A DNA stretch of 26,548 nt from an uncultured Bacteroidales bacterium. Its GTDB lineage: Bacteria > Bacteroidota > Bacteroidia > Bacteroidales > UBA932. Position numbers and translations under genes: made by a program. Position 1 is the first letter of the stretch, and each line of letters opens with the position of its first letter. The notes below the pieces were generated by a model that searched no databases, had not been told where the DNA came from, and saw only the letters and a list, made by a program, of their open reading frames with translations. Location: contig CABUIX010000029.1 of the NCBI GenBank assembly GCA_902491795.1, positions 1 through 26,548 on the forward strand. Reading direction: 5' to 3'. This document shows positions 15,588 through 22,198 of this stretch, piece after piece.

Positions 15588-16883
15588 TTATTCCTGTCCT
15601 TCCTTTGACTGGCTCTGGCCAAGAGAGTCGGCTGCGGCTTTATTTGAAGAATAGCCTGAAACTTCTGCCATGTACTTTTCGTACAGGGCGTTGAACTCTG
15701 AAAGATAGGTGCTGTCAAGAGGATCCGAGGCGGGAGAGTCCAGCTTTAGGGGATCGATGGGGCGCCCTTTCTCCCAGATGCGGAAGTCGAGGTGAGGCCC
15801 TGTTGCCGTGCCGGTTGCGCCGACGTAGCCGATGACCTGTCCCTGTGTCACTCTGGTGCCTACACGTATTCCGGACGCAAATTTGGAGAGATGCATGTAA
15901 GAACTCTCGTATCCCATGTTGTGCTTGATCCTGATGCGGTTGCCGCCTCCTGTCGGATCCCATCCGCATTTGGTGATAGTTCCGTCGCCGATTGCCTGTA
16001 CAGGCGTTCCGGTCGGCGCCGCGTAGTCAACCGCTGTGTGCGGCTTGACTTTTCCGGTGACGGGATGGCGGCGGCTGTAGCTGAAGCGGCTGCTTACGCG
16101 GTTGTATTTGAGCGGGGCTTTCAGGAACATTCGCTTGAGGCTCTCTCCTCCCTTGTCCCAGTAGGTGTTGCCGCCGTCCGCAGTCTCGAAGCGCACGGCT
16201 GCCGTCTGCTTGTAGCCGTATCCGTCGAAAAGGCTGAAATAGACGGTGTCAATGCCCACGAACTCTCCTTCGCACATGCTCTGGCTGTAAATTGTGCGGA
16301 ACCTGTCGCCTTTCTGCAGGGCAAAGAAATTGACGCTCCACTGGTAGATGTCCGCGAGGTTCATTATCAGCTCGGGTGACGCTCCGGCGGCAATCATGTC
16401 GTTCCAGAGCGAGCTGTTGATCGTCACGTCAGCGAACTTGCGCACATGTTCTATGGGTTTTGCGACGTTCCATATTGCCAGCGAGTCGCTGCAGCGGAAC
16501 ACGGTGGAGTTTACCTTGTCGTGTTCGTAGATCGCGTATCTGAGACTGCGTGTGCCTCCGGTGGTGTCGTAGTATGCGTGAAGGTAATTGCCAGCCTTGA
16601 TCTTGCGGACATCGAAGGTGGAGTCGCACAGCATGCTGAGAGCGTATGAGTCGGTGGCGTTCATGCCCATGCGCATCATGAGGTCTGAGAAGGTGTCGCC
16701 GAACTTCACTTCGACGGTGTCTGCCGCAAATGCTGAAGGCTCAAAGCCGTAAAGCGGCGGAAGCGGTTCTTCTACAGTCTCGGCTTCGGTCTCTGAACCA
16801 TGCTGCCTGCAGGAGTTTACGGTGAAAGGGACGAATGCCGCTGCTGCGGCCAGGAGGATTATCGTATATGAGTGTCTTTTCAT
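15588..16883 (-). CDS. M23-family (LytM-like) lipoprotein peptidase
   Basis: This 431-aa protein has a lipoprotein signal (Cys at residue 25 after TVNS), a middle region resembling a LysM or opacity-associated domain (KFGDTFSDLMMRMGM, 60-74) and a C-terminal M23 domain. Zinc and catalytic residues are H282 and D286 in HTAVD, H331 in YMHLS, and H364 in GPHLDFR. The last motif reads HxD where most M23 peptidases have HxH (D366). The likely role is cutting peptidoglycan cross-bridges during growth or division. The start at 16883 is fixed by the lipoprotein signal and a TATCTTTA box 21 bases upstream. trmO follows after 14 bases. Confidence 0.92.
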   Translation of the reverse strand: MKRHSYTIILLAAAAAFVPFTVNSCRQHGSETEAETVEEPLPPLYGFEPSAFAADTVEVKFGDTFSDLMMRMGMNATDSYALSMLCDSTFDVRKIKAGNYLHAYYDTTGGTRSLRYAIYEHDKVNSTVFRCSDSLAIWNVAKPIEHVRKFADVTINSSLWNDMIAAGASPELIMNLADIYQWSVNFFALQKGDRFRTIYSQSMCEGEFVGIDTVYFSLFDGYGYKQTAAVRFETADGGNTYWDKGGESLKRMFLKAPLKYNRVSSRFSYSRRHPVTGKVKPHTAVDYAAPTGTPVQAIGDGTITKCGWDPTGGGNRIRIKHNMGYESSYMHLSKFASGIRVGTRVTQGQVIGYVGATGTATGPHLDFRIWEKGRPIDPLKLDSPASDPLDSTYLSEFNALYEKYMAEVSGYSSNKAAADSLGQSQSKEGQE

Positions 16884-16904
16884 GTCGTGAAGTTTTAAAT
16901 CTTG

Positions 16905-16912
16905 TAAAGATA
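16905..16912 (-). promoter_or_regulatory. -7 promoter box TATCTTTA for the M23 peptidase gene
   Basis: CGTATCTTTAC on the minus strand, 21 bases before the ATG, is nearly identical in sequence and spacing to the box before the beta-galactosidase. A TTG lies 17 bases further upstream. Confidence 0.5.
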
Positions 16913-16939
16913 CGAAAAATCCGTCATAACAATGCCTTT

Positions 16940-17620
16940 TCAAAGGCTGTCCAGCCATGTCAGAAGGCGCTCCATTCTTGGTATGAACGGCGTGAAATGT
17001 GTTCCGGGAGTGGATTCGAACATTGTCCGCACACCGTCTTCCCTCAATTTCATGATTATTGAGGACGTGTTTTCCCTGACTCCCGCAAATCTCGGATTGC
17101 CTCCCTTGCCCTCCTTGTCCCCGAGGGAAAAGTATGCGCAGCCTGCCTTGCTCACGGGCCTTCTGCTTTCGAACCAGTCAGCGAATCCTTCATACCAGAA
17201 TGATCCGGAAATGCTGCCGATGTTGGTGAATTCATCGCAGGAGAGCCAAGCGTAGAGGGCGAAAAGTCCTGACAGCGACAGGCCCGCGAGGCTGCGTATG
17301 CAGTCACCGTGAATATGCAGTGCCCTTTCGCATTCAGGAAGTATGCGCCCCCTGAAGATGCTGAGGAACTTGGCGGCATTGCCTCCGAAATCGTCTCCGC
17401 CCTTCACAATACCCGGGGCAGGCCAGGGAGTCATGTCGTTGCCCCAGTCTGTTCCGCTGACCACCACGATGCCGCGTCTTCTCGCCCAGGTCTCGGCAGT
17501 TTCCGGGTCAACCGGGACCGGGCTTATCAGATAGCATACTGAAGCTGCCCCTGCGTCTCCGGCATTTGCGTCCGGTACGCAGAGGCAGTCATATCCGTCA
17601 ATATGCCTCAATTCGGGCAT
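16940..17620 (-). CDS. Alpha/beta-hydrolase, putative esterase (Fes/EstD-like)
   Basis: This 226-aa product has the alpha/beta-hydrolase fold of the putative-esterase family. The nucleophile elbow is AGLSLSGLFAL (S115) and the catalytic His is H208 in PGTHFTPF. The segment FSLGDKEGKGGNPRF (164-178) is typical of the acid-containing loop in this family. There is no signal peptide, so a cytosolic enzyme acting on an imported ester is inferred. I chose ATG 17620, 13 bases after the preceding stop. An in-frame ATG at 17662 would overlap the PCMD gene and add residues resembling no esterase. It is the third gene of a probable operon with the barrel and PCMD genes. The stop codon lies in a small hairpin (16934-16947). 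Confidence 0.82.
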   Translation of the reverse strand: MPELRHIDGYDCLCVPDANAGDAGAASVCYLISPVPVDPETAETWARRRGIVVVSGTDWGNDMTPWPAPGIVKGGDDFGGNAAKFLSIFRGRILPECERALHIHGDCIRSLAGLSLSGLFALYAWLSCDEFTNIGSISGSFWYEGFADWFESRRPVSKAGCAYFSLGDKEGKGGNPRFAGVRENTSSIIMKLREDGVRTMFESTPGTHFTPFIPRMERLLTWLDSL

Positions 17621-17633
17621 TGCAGTAGCCGGG

Positions 17634-18974
17634 TCAATAGACGAATTCGAATTCGTCGACATAGAGCAGACTTCCGACAGCCCCGGTGAAGTCATCTCCG
17701 TAGCGGCTTGCGCAAGAATTGATGATGACATACTTGGGCTTGCGCTCAGTGTCCCTGTAGGTTATGTTGCAGGTGAATTCGACGTATTTCGGATTTTCTC
17801 CCTCGGCATAGGTCGCAGCTGTGGTCTCCAGCTTGCCGTAGCCGATGATATGCGGATCATTCTCCTGGTCTATGAAGACTCCGTCGGCCGTGTTTACCTC
17901 ATACGGTTCGTCCCAGTCACCGAGCATCACGAGTATCTGCATCTCGTCTGTCTGTCCGATGAGATCGGGATGCTTGCCGAGGTCATCGTGGTCAATGGCC
18001 TTGGGAAGATACGCATAGTATCCCTTGAGCGCGCTGGGGCGTGCGGTAAACGGAGTGCCCCATGACATCTTGGCTCCCATGTTGCTGCCGCTCCCGACGG
18101 TGCCCAGGAATTCTCCCGTGAGGAGATTTCCGGCGGCAAAACGTCCTATCCCGAGAAAATTGGGGAACTTTGACTCCAACCTGGCAGCCTGCTTGCCTTC
18201 GCCGGACACGGCCACGTATGCGGTTTCAGGAACGGTGGCGCAGTCGCTGCTGATCACGAGTACTCCCTTGTTTGCCGAGTCCCATACGCGTCCTACACTT
18301 TTGTCAGGGGCAGGATACCACGATATCTTGCTTCCGAACACGGTTTCCTGGCACCATTCGTCAAAACTCATGTTGGCGACCTGGTCTTCGGATTCTGTTG
18401 TGAAAGGGACCTCGCTGCTGCTTGTTCCGGCCATCGCCAGACGCACGTAGTACTGGGTTCCGGCATCAAGTCCTTCTGCCTCGTATGTGAAGAATCCGGA
18501 CATCTCGTTGATTTCGGGACTGCTGCTCCAATCGTTGCTGTCGGCCCTGCGCCACTGGAATACTCCCGGCACCTGGGCGCCTTGTGAGTCCGAAGTGAAG
18601 ACTGCGTGATGTGCCCACGGGTTCACGTTTATTTCGGAAGCCACCTGAACTGTGGCGTAGATGGTCCAGACATAGTCCTGGTAGGTCTTTACGTGCACTG
18701 TAAGCGGTGCGCTCAGGTTGATCACCTTGCCGACGGCGAGCTCGTCGCATCTTGCTCCGTCCGACAGGGCGAGGCGCAGGATCTCGAGGTTCGTGACGTC
18801 TGCCGACTCGGCCAGCTCGACATGTATTGTCCTGGAGGTCTTGCTGATGTCAATGCTCAATTGGTTGGTCACCGCGAAGTCGGTTATGTCACCTGAAACC
18901 AGAGGAAAGTCAATGTCGTTCTTGATTGTGCAGGAACTTGCAATGCAAAGAATCAGAAATGCTGCTCTCTTCAT
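17634..18974 (-). CDS. PCMD domain-containing lipoprotein
   Basis: This 446-aa protein has a short lipoprotein signal (Cys at residue 15 in IASSC). An N-terminal region of Ig-like beta-strands (about 25-110) follows, then a fibronectin-like stretch (about 115-195). The C-terminal region from about 200 resembles the Bacteroidota PCMD (putative carbohydrate metabolism) domain. Typical features there are W-rich turns (WCQETVFGSKISWYPAPDKSVGRVWDSAN) and the terminal YVDEFEFVY. The family is thought to bind carbohydrate at the cell surface, and that role is inferred. It starts 12 bases after the beta-barrel gene and is followed after 13 bases by the esterase. Confidence 0.82.
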   Translation of the reverse strand: MKRAAFLILCIASSCTIKNDIDFPLVSGDITDFAVTNQLSIDISKTSRTIHVELAESADVTNLEILRLALSDGARCDELAVGKVINLSAPLTVHVKTYQDYVWTIYATVQVASEINVNPWAHHAVFTSDSQGAQVPGVFQWRRADSNDWSSSPEINEMSGFFTYEAEGLDAGTQYYVRLAMAGTSSSEVPFTTESEDQVANMSFDEWCQETVFGSKISWYPAPDKSVGRVWDSANKGVLVISSDCATVPETAYVAVSGEGKQAARLESKFPNFLGIGRFAAGNLLTGEFLGTVGSGSNMGAKMSWGTPFTARPSALKGYYAYLPKAIDHDDLGKHPDLIGQTDEMQILVMLGDWDEPYEVNTADGVFIDQENDPHIIGYGKLETTAATYAEGENPKYVEFTCNITYRDTERKPKYVIINSCASRYGDDFTGAVGSLLYVDEFEFVY

Positions 18975-18986
18975 GACTTGTGAATA

Positions 18987-19715
18987 TTAGAAGTAAAGTA
19001 CAAGGGCCAGCTTTGTTGAGAGCAGGTCAATGTTGTAGTGAATTCCGAAACTGTTGGAGTTGCTGTAGTCAACCTGATTTGCCACCTGGTGAATGTTGGT
19101 CCAGTCGAGGCTCATCAGGTCGAGGCTGAGTTCCAGCGCGATGTTCTTCATCACGAAGGCGCTGATTCCAGGTGCAACGGCCAGGCTCAGCGAGTATTCG
19201 TCGTAGTAGACTCCTTCCTTCCTTCCCTCGTTTATCGAATAGGTCTTGCCCTGGCCGTAGCCGCCTTCAAGATTCAGCTCCGAGAAGAAGGCGAAGCGCT
19301 TGCTCCCGGCAATCGGCATATAGTACCTCCCGGTGAGTGCCACTGTGTATTCGTGGCCGATGTGGTAGTGGTTGCCGAGGGAGATGCCCACGTCGGAGAG
19401 GGCGATGTCGGCCTGGTCTATGCCTATGGATGTCCTGTTGTAGTTGAGCCGGAGTCCGATTGACATGTCATCCTTTACGAAGTATGAGCCGGAGGCGGCG
19501 AACTTCCAAGTGTCAAGTGAGCCTTTGGCGCCCTGAATCATGGAAAAAAGTGCATCATAGCCTGTTTCGCTTCCTATATTGTAGTCGTTATAGGAGAAGA
19601 CAAGCCCTGCGGATTTGGTGCCTTTGGGGATGAAACAGCTCTCGTTTTCTTCCCCGGCTGCGGCAATCGGTGCAAGGAGCAGGAACATTGCTGCCGCCAA
19701 AGTAAGTTTGTGCAT
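18987..19715 (-). CDS. Small outer-membrane beta-barrel protein
   Basis: This 242-aa protein has a signal peptide (about residues 1-20) and alternating hydrophobic/polar strands rich in Tyr and Gly. It ends in phenylalanine (ALVLYF), the usual signal for Bam insertion. About eight to ten strands are likely. I do not recognise a specific family; OmpW/OmpA-like or generic Bacteroidota barrel proteins are the nearest in style. The start at 19715 is fixed by the signal peptide and lies nine bases downstream of the T tract of the tRNA terminator. A TACCTTTA box inside that terminator hairpin could drive the operon. The PCMD gene follows after 12 bases. Confidence 0.8.
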   Translation of the reverse strand: MHKLTLAAAMFLLLAPIAAAGEENESCFIPKGTKSAGLVFSYNDYNIGSETGYDALFSMIQGAKGSLDTWKFAASGSYFVKDDMSIGLRLNYNRTSIGIDQADIALSDVGISLGNHYHIGHEYTVALTGRYYMPIAGSKRFAFFSELNLEGGYGQGKTYSINEGRKEGVYYDEYSLSLAVAPGISAFVMKNIALELSLDLMSLDWTNIHQVANQVDYSNSNSFGIHYNIDLLSTKLALVLYF

Positions 19716-19723
19716 ATTGTCAA

Positions 19724-19757
19724 ATTAAAAAAAGAGGCTGCCGGTAAAGGTAGCCTC
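19724..19757 (-). terminator. Intrinsic terminator of the tRNA-Phe transcript
   Basis: GAGGCTGCC (19734-19742) pairs with GGTAGCCTC (19749-19757), nine pairs including one G-U. On the minus strand the hairpin is followed by TTTTTTTAATTT. It lies 12 bases past the tRNA 3' end. Confidence 0.88.
19745..19752 (-). promoter_or_regulatory. Possible -7 box TACCTTTA within the terminator hairpin
   Basis: The minus strand reads GGCTACCTTTACCGG, identical in its core to the box at 6136. It sits 29 bases before the barrel-protein ATG. No TTTG is found 19-21 bases upstream, so it may be chance. Confidence 0.3.
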
Positions 19758-19769
19758 TTCATCATTTTG

Positions 19770-19842
19770 TGGTGCTGGCAGGAGTTGAACCGGCGACACA
19801 TGGATTTTCAGTCCATTGCTCTACCACCTGAGCTACAGCACC
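19770..19842 (-). tRNA. tRNA-Phe (anticodon GAA)
   Basis: This is a 73-nt cloverleaf. The acceptor stem GGTGCTG/CAGCACC is perfect. The D arm is GCTC/GAGC with loop AGGTGGTA. The anticodon arm is ATGGA-CTGAAAA-TCCAT with anticodon GAA. The T arm is GCCGG-TTCAACT-CCTGC, with a C-T mismatch at its third pair (51:63). The discriminator base is A and CCA is not encoded. Promoter and terminator flank it closely. Confidence 0.96.
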
Positions 19843-19860
19843 ATTGCCCTAACGGGATTG

Positions 19861-19891
19861 CAAAGGTAGTAAAAAAATATATATCCGCAAA
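19861..19891 (-). promoter_or_regulatory. Promoter of tRNA-Phe (TTTG-N19-TACCTTTG)
   Basis: On the minus strand TTTG (19891-19888), then exactly 19 bases, then TACCTTTG (19868-19861) form a full consensus Bacteroidota promoter. The tRNA 5' end lies 18 bases further on. Confidence 0.8.
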
Positions 19892-19895
19892 TTTT

Positions 19896-21086
19896 TTATA
19901 AATTTTTCACTGCCGATGCGAGGCTCTTGAGGGCGGATTCGAGTTTGCTGCGCGGACAGCCTATATTAAGCCTCATGAAGCCTTCGCCTTCCTTGCCGAA
20001 CATCGTGCCGTCGTTGAGAGCGAGTCTTGCCTTGTTGACGAACAGGTCCACGAGCTGCGGCTGGCTGAGCCCCAGCTTGCGGCAGTCAAGCCAGATGAGG
20101 AAGGATGCTTCCGGCCTTACGGCGTGAATCTGCGGCAGGTTTTCGGAAAGCCATCCACTCACGAAGTCCACGTTGTTCTCGACATATGCCAGCATTTCTT
20201 TTCTCCAGTTCCACCCTTCGTCCGTATATGCGGCCCTTGTTGCCTCGGCCGAGAAAATTGAGGGGTAGTCTATCTCGTTTGCTTCGAGGTAGCTGAAGAA
20301 CTTGCCGGCAAGCTCCTTGTTCTGCACGATGCAGTATGAACTGACGACTCCGGCGATGTTGAATGTCTTTGACGGGGCCAGGAAGCTTATGCTGCACTGG
20401 GCCGCATTGTCGCTGACGGAGGCAAAAGGATGGTGCATCTTGCCTCCAAGAACCATCTCGGCGTGGATCTCGTCAGAGATTACTGTGATGCCGTGCTTTG
20501 AACAAATGTCGGCAAGCCTGCGCAGGGCCTCCACGGGGAAGCATACGCCTCCTGGGTTGTGGGGGTTGCAGAGCATGAGCAGCCTGGTCTTTGAATCGAT
20601 GAGTTTCTCGAGCCCGTCAAGGTCCATTTCGTATGTCTTGAGGAATCCGTTGCTGTCGTAGACCGGCTTGAGCGGATTGTTGACGACCTCAAATCCGCAG
20701 GCCTCGGTAACCAGGCGGAAAGGATGGTATACGGGGGGCTGGATTATCACCTTGTCTCCGGGGGAGAGCAGGCAGCGCATTGCGAAACCGAATCCCTTGA
20801 CAATTCCGGGGATGTACCTGAAATGCTCGGGGGCAACTTTCCATCCGTGGAGTCTGAAAACCCAGTCGGAGACTATGCGGAAGTAGTCGGAACCTGTTGT
20901 GGGGTAACCCAGAATGGGATGGTCAAGGCGTTTGCGGAGGGCGTTGATGATGAAATCAGGAGTTCTGAAGTCCATGTCAGCGATCCAGAGTGAGGTCAGG
21001 TCAGCGCGGCCAAATGTTTCTTCGAGGGTATCGACATTGCAGCACCTCGTACCGTGCCTGTCGATTATTTCATCAAAATTGTACAT
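19896..21086 (-). CDS. PatB/MalY-family PLP-dependent C-S lyase or aminotransferase
   Basis: This 396-aa fold-type I PLP enzyme is of the MalY/PatB group. It probably cleaves cystathionine or cysteine-type C-S bonds (beta-elimination) or acts as an aminotransferase. The PLP lysine is K240 in APSKTFNIAG. SDEIHAE (204-210) holds the cofactor-binding Asp, and NPHNPGG (174-180) is the usual loop. The early WIADMDF motif (35-41) is a hallmark of this group. The start at 21086 was chosen for MYNFDEIIDRHGT, the family's normal beginning, with an exact TATTTTTG box 20 bases upstream. It diverges from the porin gene. Its stop lies close to the tRNA-Phe promoter, so readthrough into the tRNA is possible. 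Confidence 0.92.
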   Translation of the reverse strand: MYNFDEIIDRHGTRCCNVDTLEETFGRADLTSLWIADMDFRTPDFIINALRKRLDHPILGYPTTGSDYFRIVSDWVFRLHGWKVAPEHFRYIPGIVKGFGFAMRCLLSPGDKVIIQPPVYHPFRLVTEACGFEVVNNPLKPVYDSNGFLKTYEMDLDGLEKLIDSKTRLLMLCNPHNPGGVCFPVEALRRLADICSKHGITVISDEIHAEMVLGGKMHHPFASVSDNAAQCSISFLAPSKTFNIAGVVSSYCIVQNKELAGKFFSYLEANEIDYPSIFSAEATRAAYTDEGWNWRKEMLAYVENNVDFVSGWLSENLPQIHAVRPEASFLIWLDCRKLGLSQPQLVDLFVNKARLALNDGTMFGKEGEGFMRLNIGCPRSKLESALKSLASAVKNL

Positions 21087-21106
21087 CAGGATTATGTTAA
21101 TTCCTG

Positions 21107-21114
21107 CAAAAATA
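21107..21114 (-). promoter_or_regulatory. -7 promoter box TATTTTTG of the PatB-like gene
   Basis: This is an exact TAnnTTTG match on the minus strand, 20 bases before the ATG at 21086. It sits 11 bases from the oppositely oriented box of the porin operon, so the two polymerases would compete. Confidence 0.55.
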
Positions 21115-21125
21115 CGATTTTTTTG

Positions 21126-21133
21126 TATATTCG
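21126..21133 (+). promoter_or_regulatory. -7 promoter box TATATTCG of the porin-pot operon
   Basis: TTTTTTGTATATTCGCGG lies 40 bases before the ATG at 21174, the same context as at 5292 and 8398. The -33 element is not clear. Confidence 0.45.
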
Positions 21134-21173
21134 CGGCCAAGTTTCACCAAATCTAATTTTATGGTAGCGAAAA

Positions 21174-22190
21174 ATGAAGAAACTACTTTTATTGGTCGCA
21201 GCTATGCTGCCTGGCTTCCTTGCGTACTCGCAAGAGGCTGACGACCTCGGTAGGTATGCCGAGGTAACTCTCATTCCACGCCTGGACCTTAACCCTACTT
21301 ACACAGCCGGCGATTCCGGTTTGGGTTTCAACCACGGCAATTCTTCAATTTACACTCTGTTCGAAGGTTCCCTGTCGGAACATTTTTCCTGGACGATAGC
21401 CAATCACTGGCTGCAGTCCGGCGGAGACTACGCTTGGCCATACAGGGATCTTGGCCGTTCCGACACCACCAACTGGCTTGACTATTTTGTCGCCAACTTT
21501 TCTTTCGACAACTGGAATTTCGCCCTTGGCAAGGACATGATTGCAACGGGAGGATTCGAGTATGAGGACTGGGACTGGGACCTGATGACTGATTTCTCTT
21601 CTCCTCTGGCCGACGGGCTGGCATGTTATCAGTGGGGTGGCTCCGTGTCCTGGACGACACCGTCGGAGAACACCGAACTCATTCTGCAGATGACCACGTC
21701 TCCCTATGGCGAATATCCTTTCGCGAGCAACCTCTGGGCATATTCATTCAAATGGTACGGTGAATATGACTGGTATTCAATAATTGCCAGCGCAAGCACG
21801 CTGCAGTACTCGGAAAATGAGTACGACTGGCTGTTTGCCGTAGGCATGAATTTCGATTTCACCGATGACCTTGCCATGACTCTTGACTGGAACAACACCT
21901 ACGGCTTTGAGGAAGAAAGCTGGAGGCTGCTCAAGGGCAACACCGTCCAGGGGCGTCTCACTTATGCTCCTTCCGACAAGTTTGATGTTGCGCTCCGCGG
22001 TTGGTATGCGTTTGCCGATGACAGGAGCCTCATCCCCGACGGTTGGACTGCCGGTGCCGTGTTCCAGTACTATCCTCTGGCGGATTCCGATGATCTCCGT
22101 CTGCATGCATATGTTGCATGGAATTCAGTTCTGTCCCAGGCTACGCTGAGCATCGGGGCCAGATATAACCTCAGATTCAATCTCTTTTAG
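21174..22190 (+). CDS. Outer-membrane porin-like beta-barrel preceding potABCD
   Basis: This 338-aa protein has a cleavable signal peptide (ends near LAYSQ, residue 20). Many amphipathic beta-strands, rich in Trp, Tyr, Asp and Glu, follow, and the last residues are RFNLF, a Bam-type C-terminal signal. About fourteen to sixteen strands are likely, in the size range of substrate channels. The exact porin family is not recognised. The barrel is acidic, with many D/E residues and few K/R, which would suit a channel for cations. It ends eight bases before potA with no terminator between, so it should be made together with the polyamine transporter. A role as the outer-membrane door for polyamines is inferred from this context. 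Confidence 0.82.
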   Translation: MKKLLLLVAAMLPGFLAYSQEADDLGRYAEVTLIPRLDLNPTYTAGDSGLGFNHGNSSIYTLFEGSLSEHFSWTIANHWLQSGGDYAWPYRDLGRSDTTNWLDYFVANFSFDNWNFALGKDMIATGGFEYEDWDWDLMTDFSSPLADGLACYQWGGSVSWTTPSENTELILQMTTSPYGEYPFASNLWAYSFKWYGEYDWYSIIASASTLQYSENEYDWLFAVGMNFDFTDDLAMTLDWNNTYGFEEESWRLLKGNTVQGRLTYAPSDKFDVALRGWYAFADDRSLIPDGWTAGAVFQYYPLADSDDLRLHAYVAWNSVLSQATLSIGARYNLRFNLF

Positions 22191-22198
22191 TCAAGAGG

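Noticed and set aside
16934..16947. GCCTT-TTCA-AAGGC hairpin at the esterase stop as a terminator
   Set aside because: The stem is only five to six pairs and no T tract follows directly on the minus strand, so termination is doubtful.
22193..22198. AAGAGG as a Shine-Dalgarno site for potA
   Set aside because: It abuts the ATG directly with no proper spacing, and Bacteroidota rarely use such sites.
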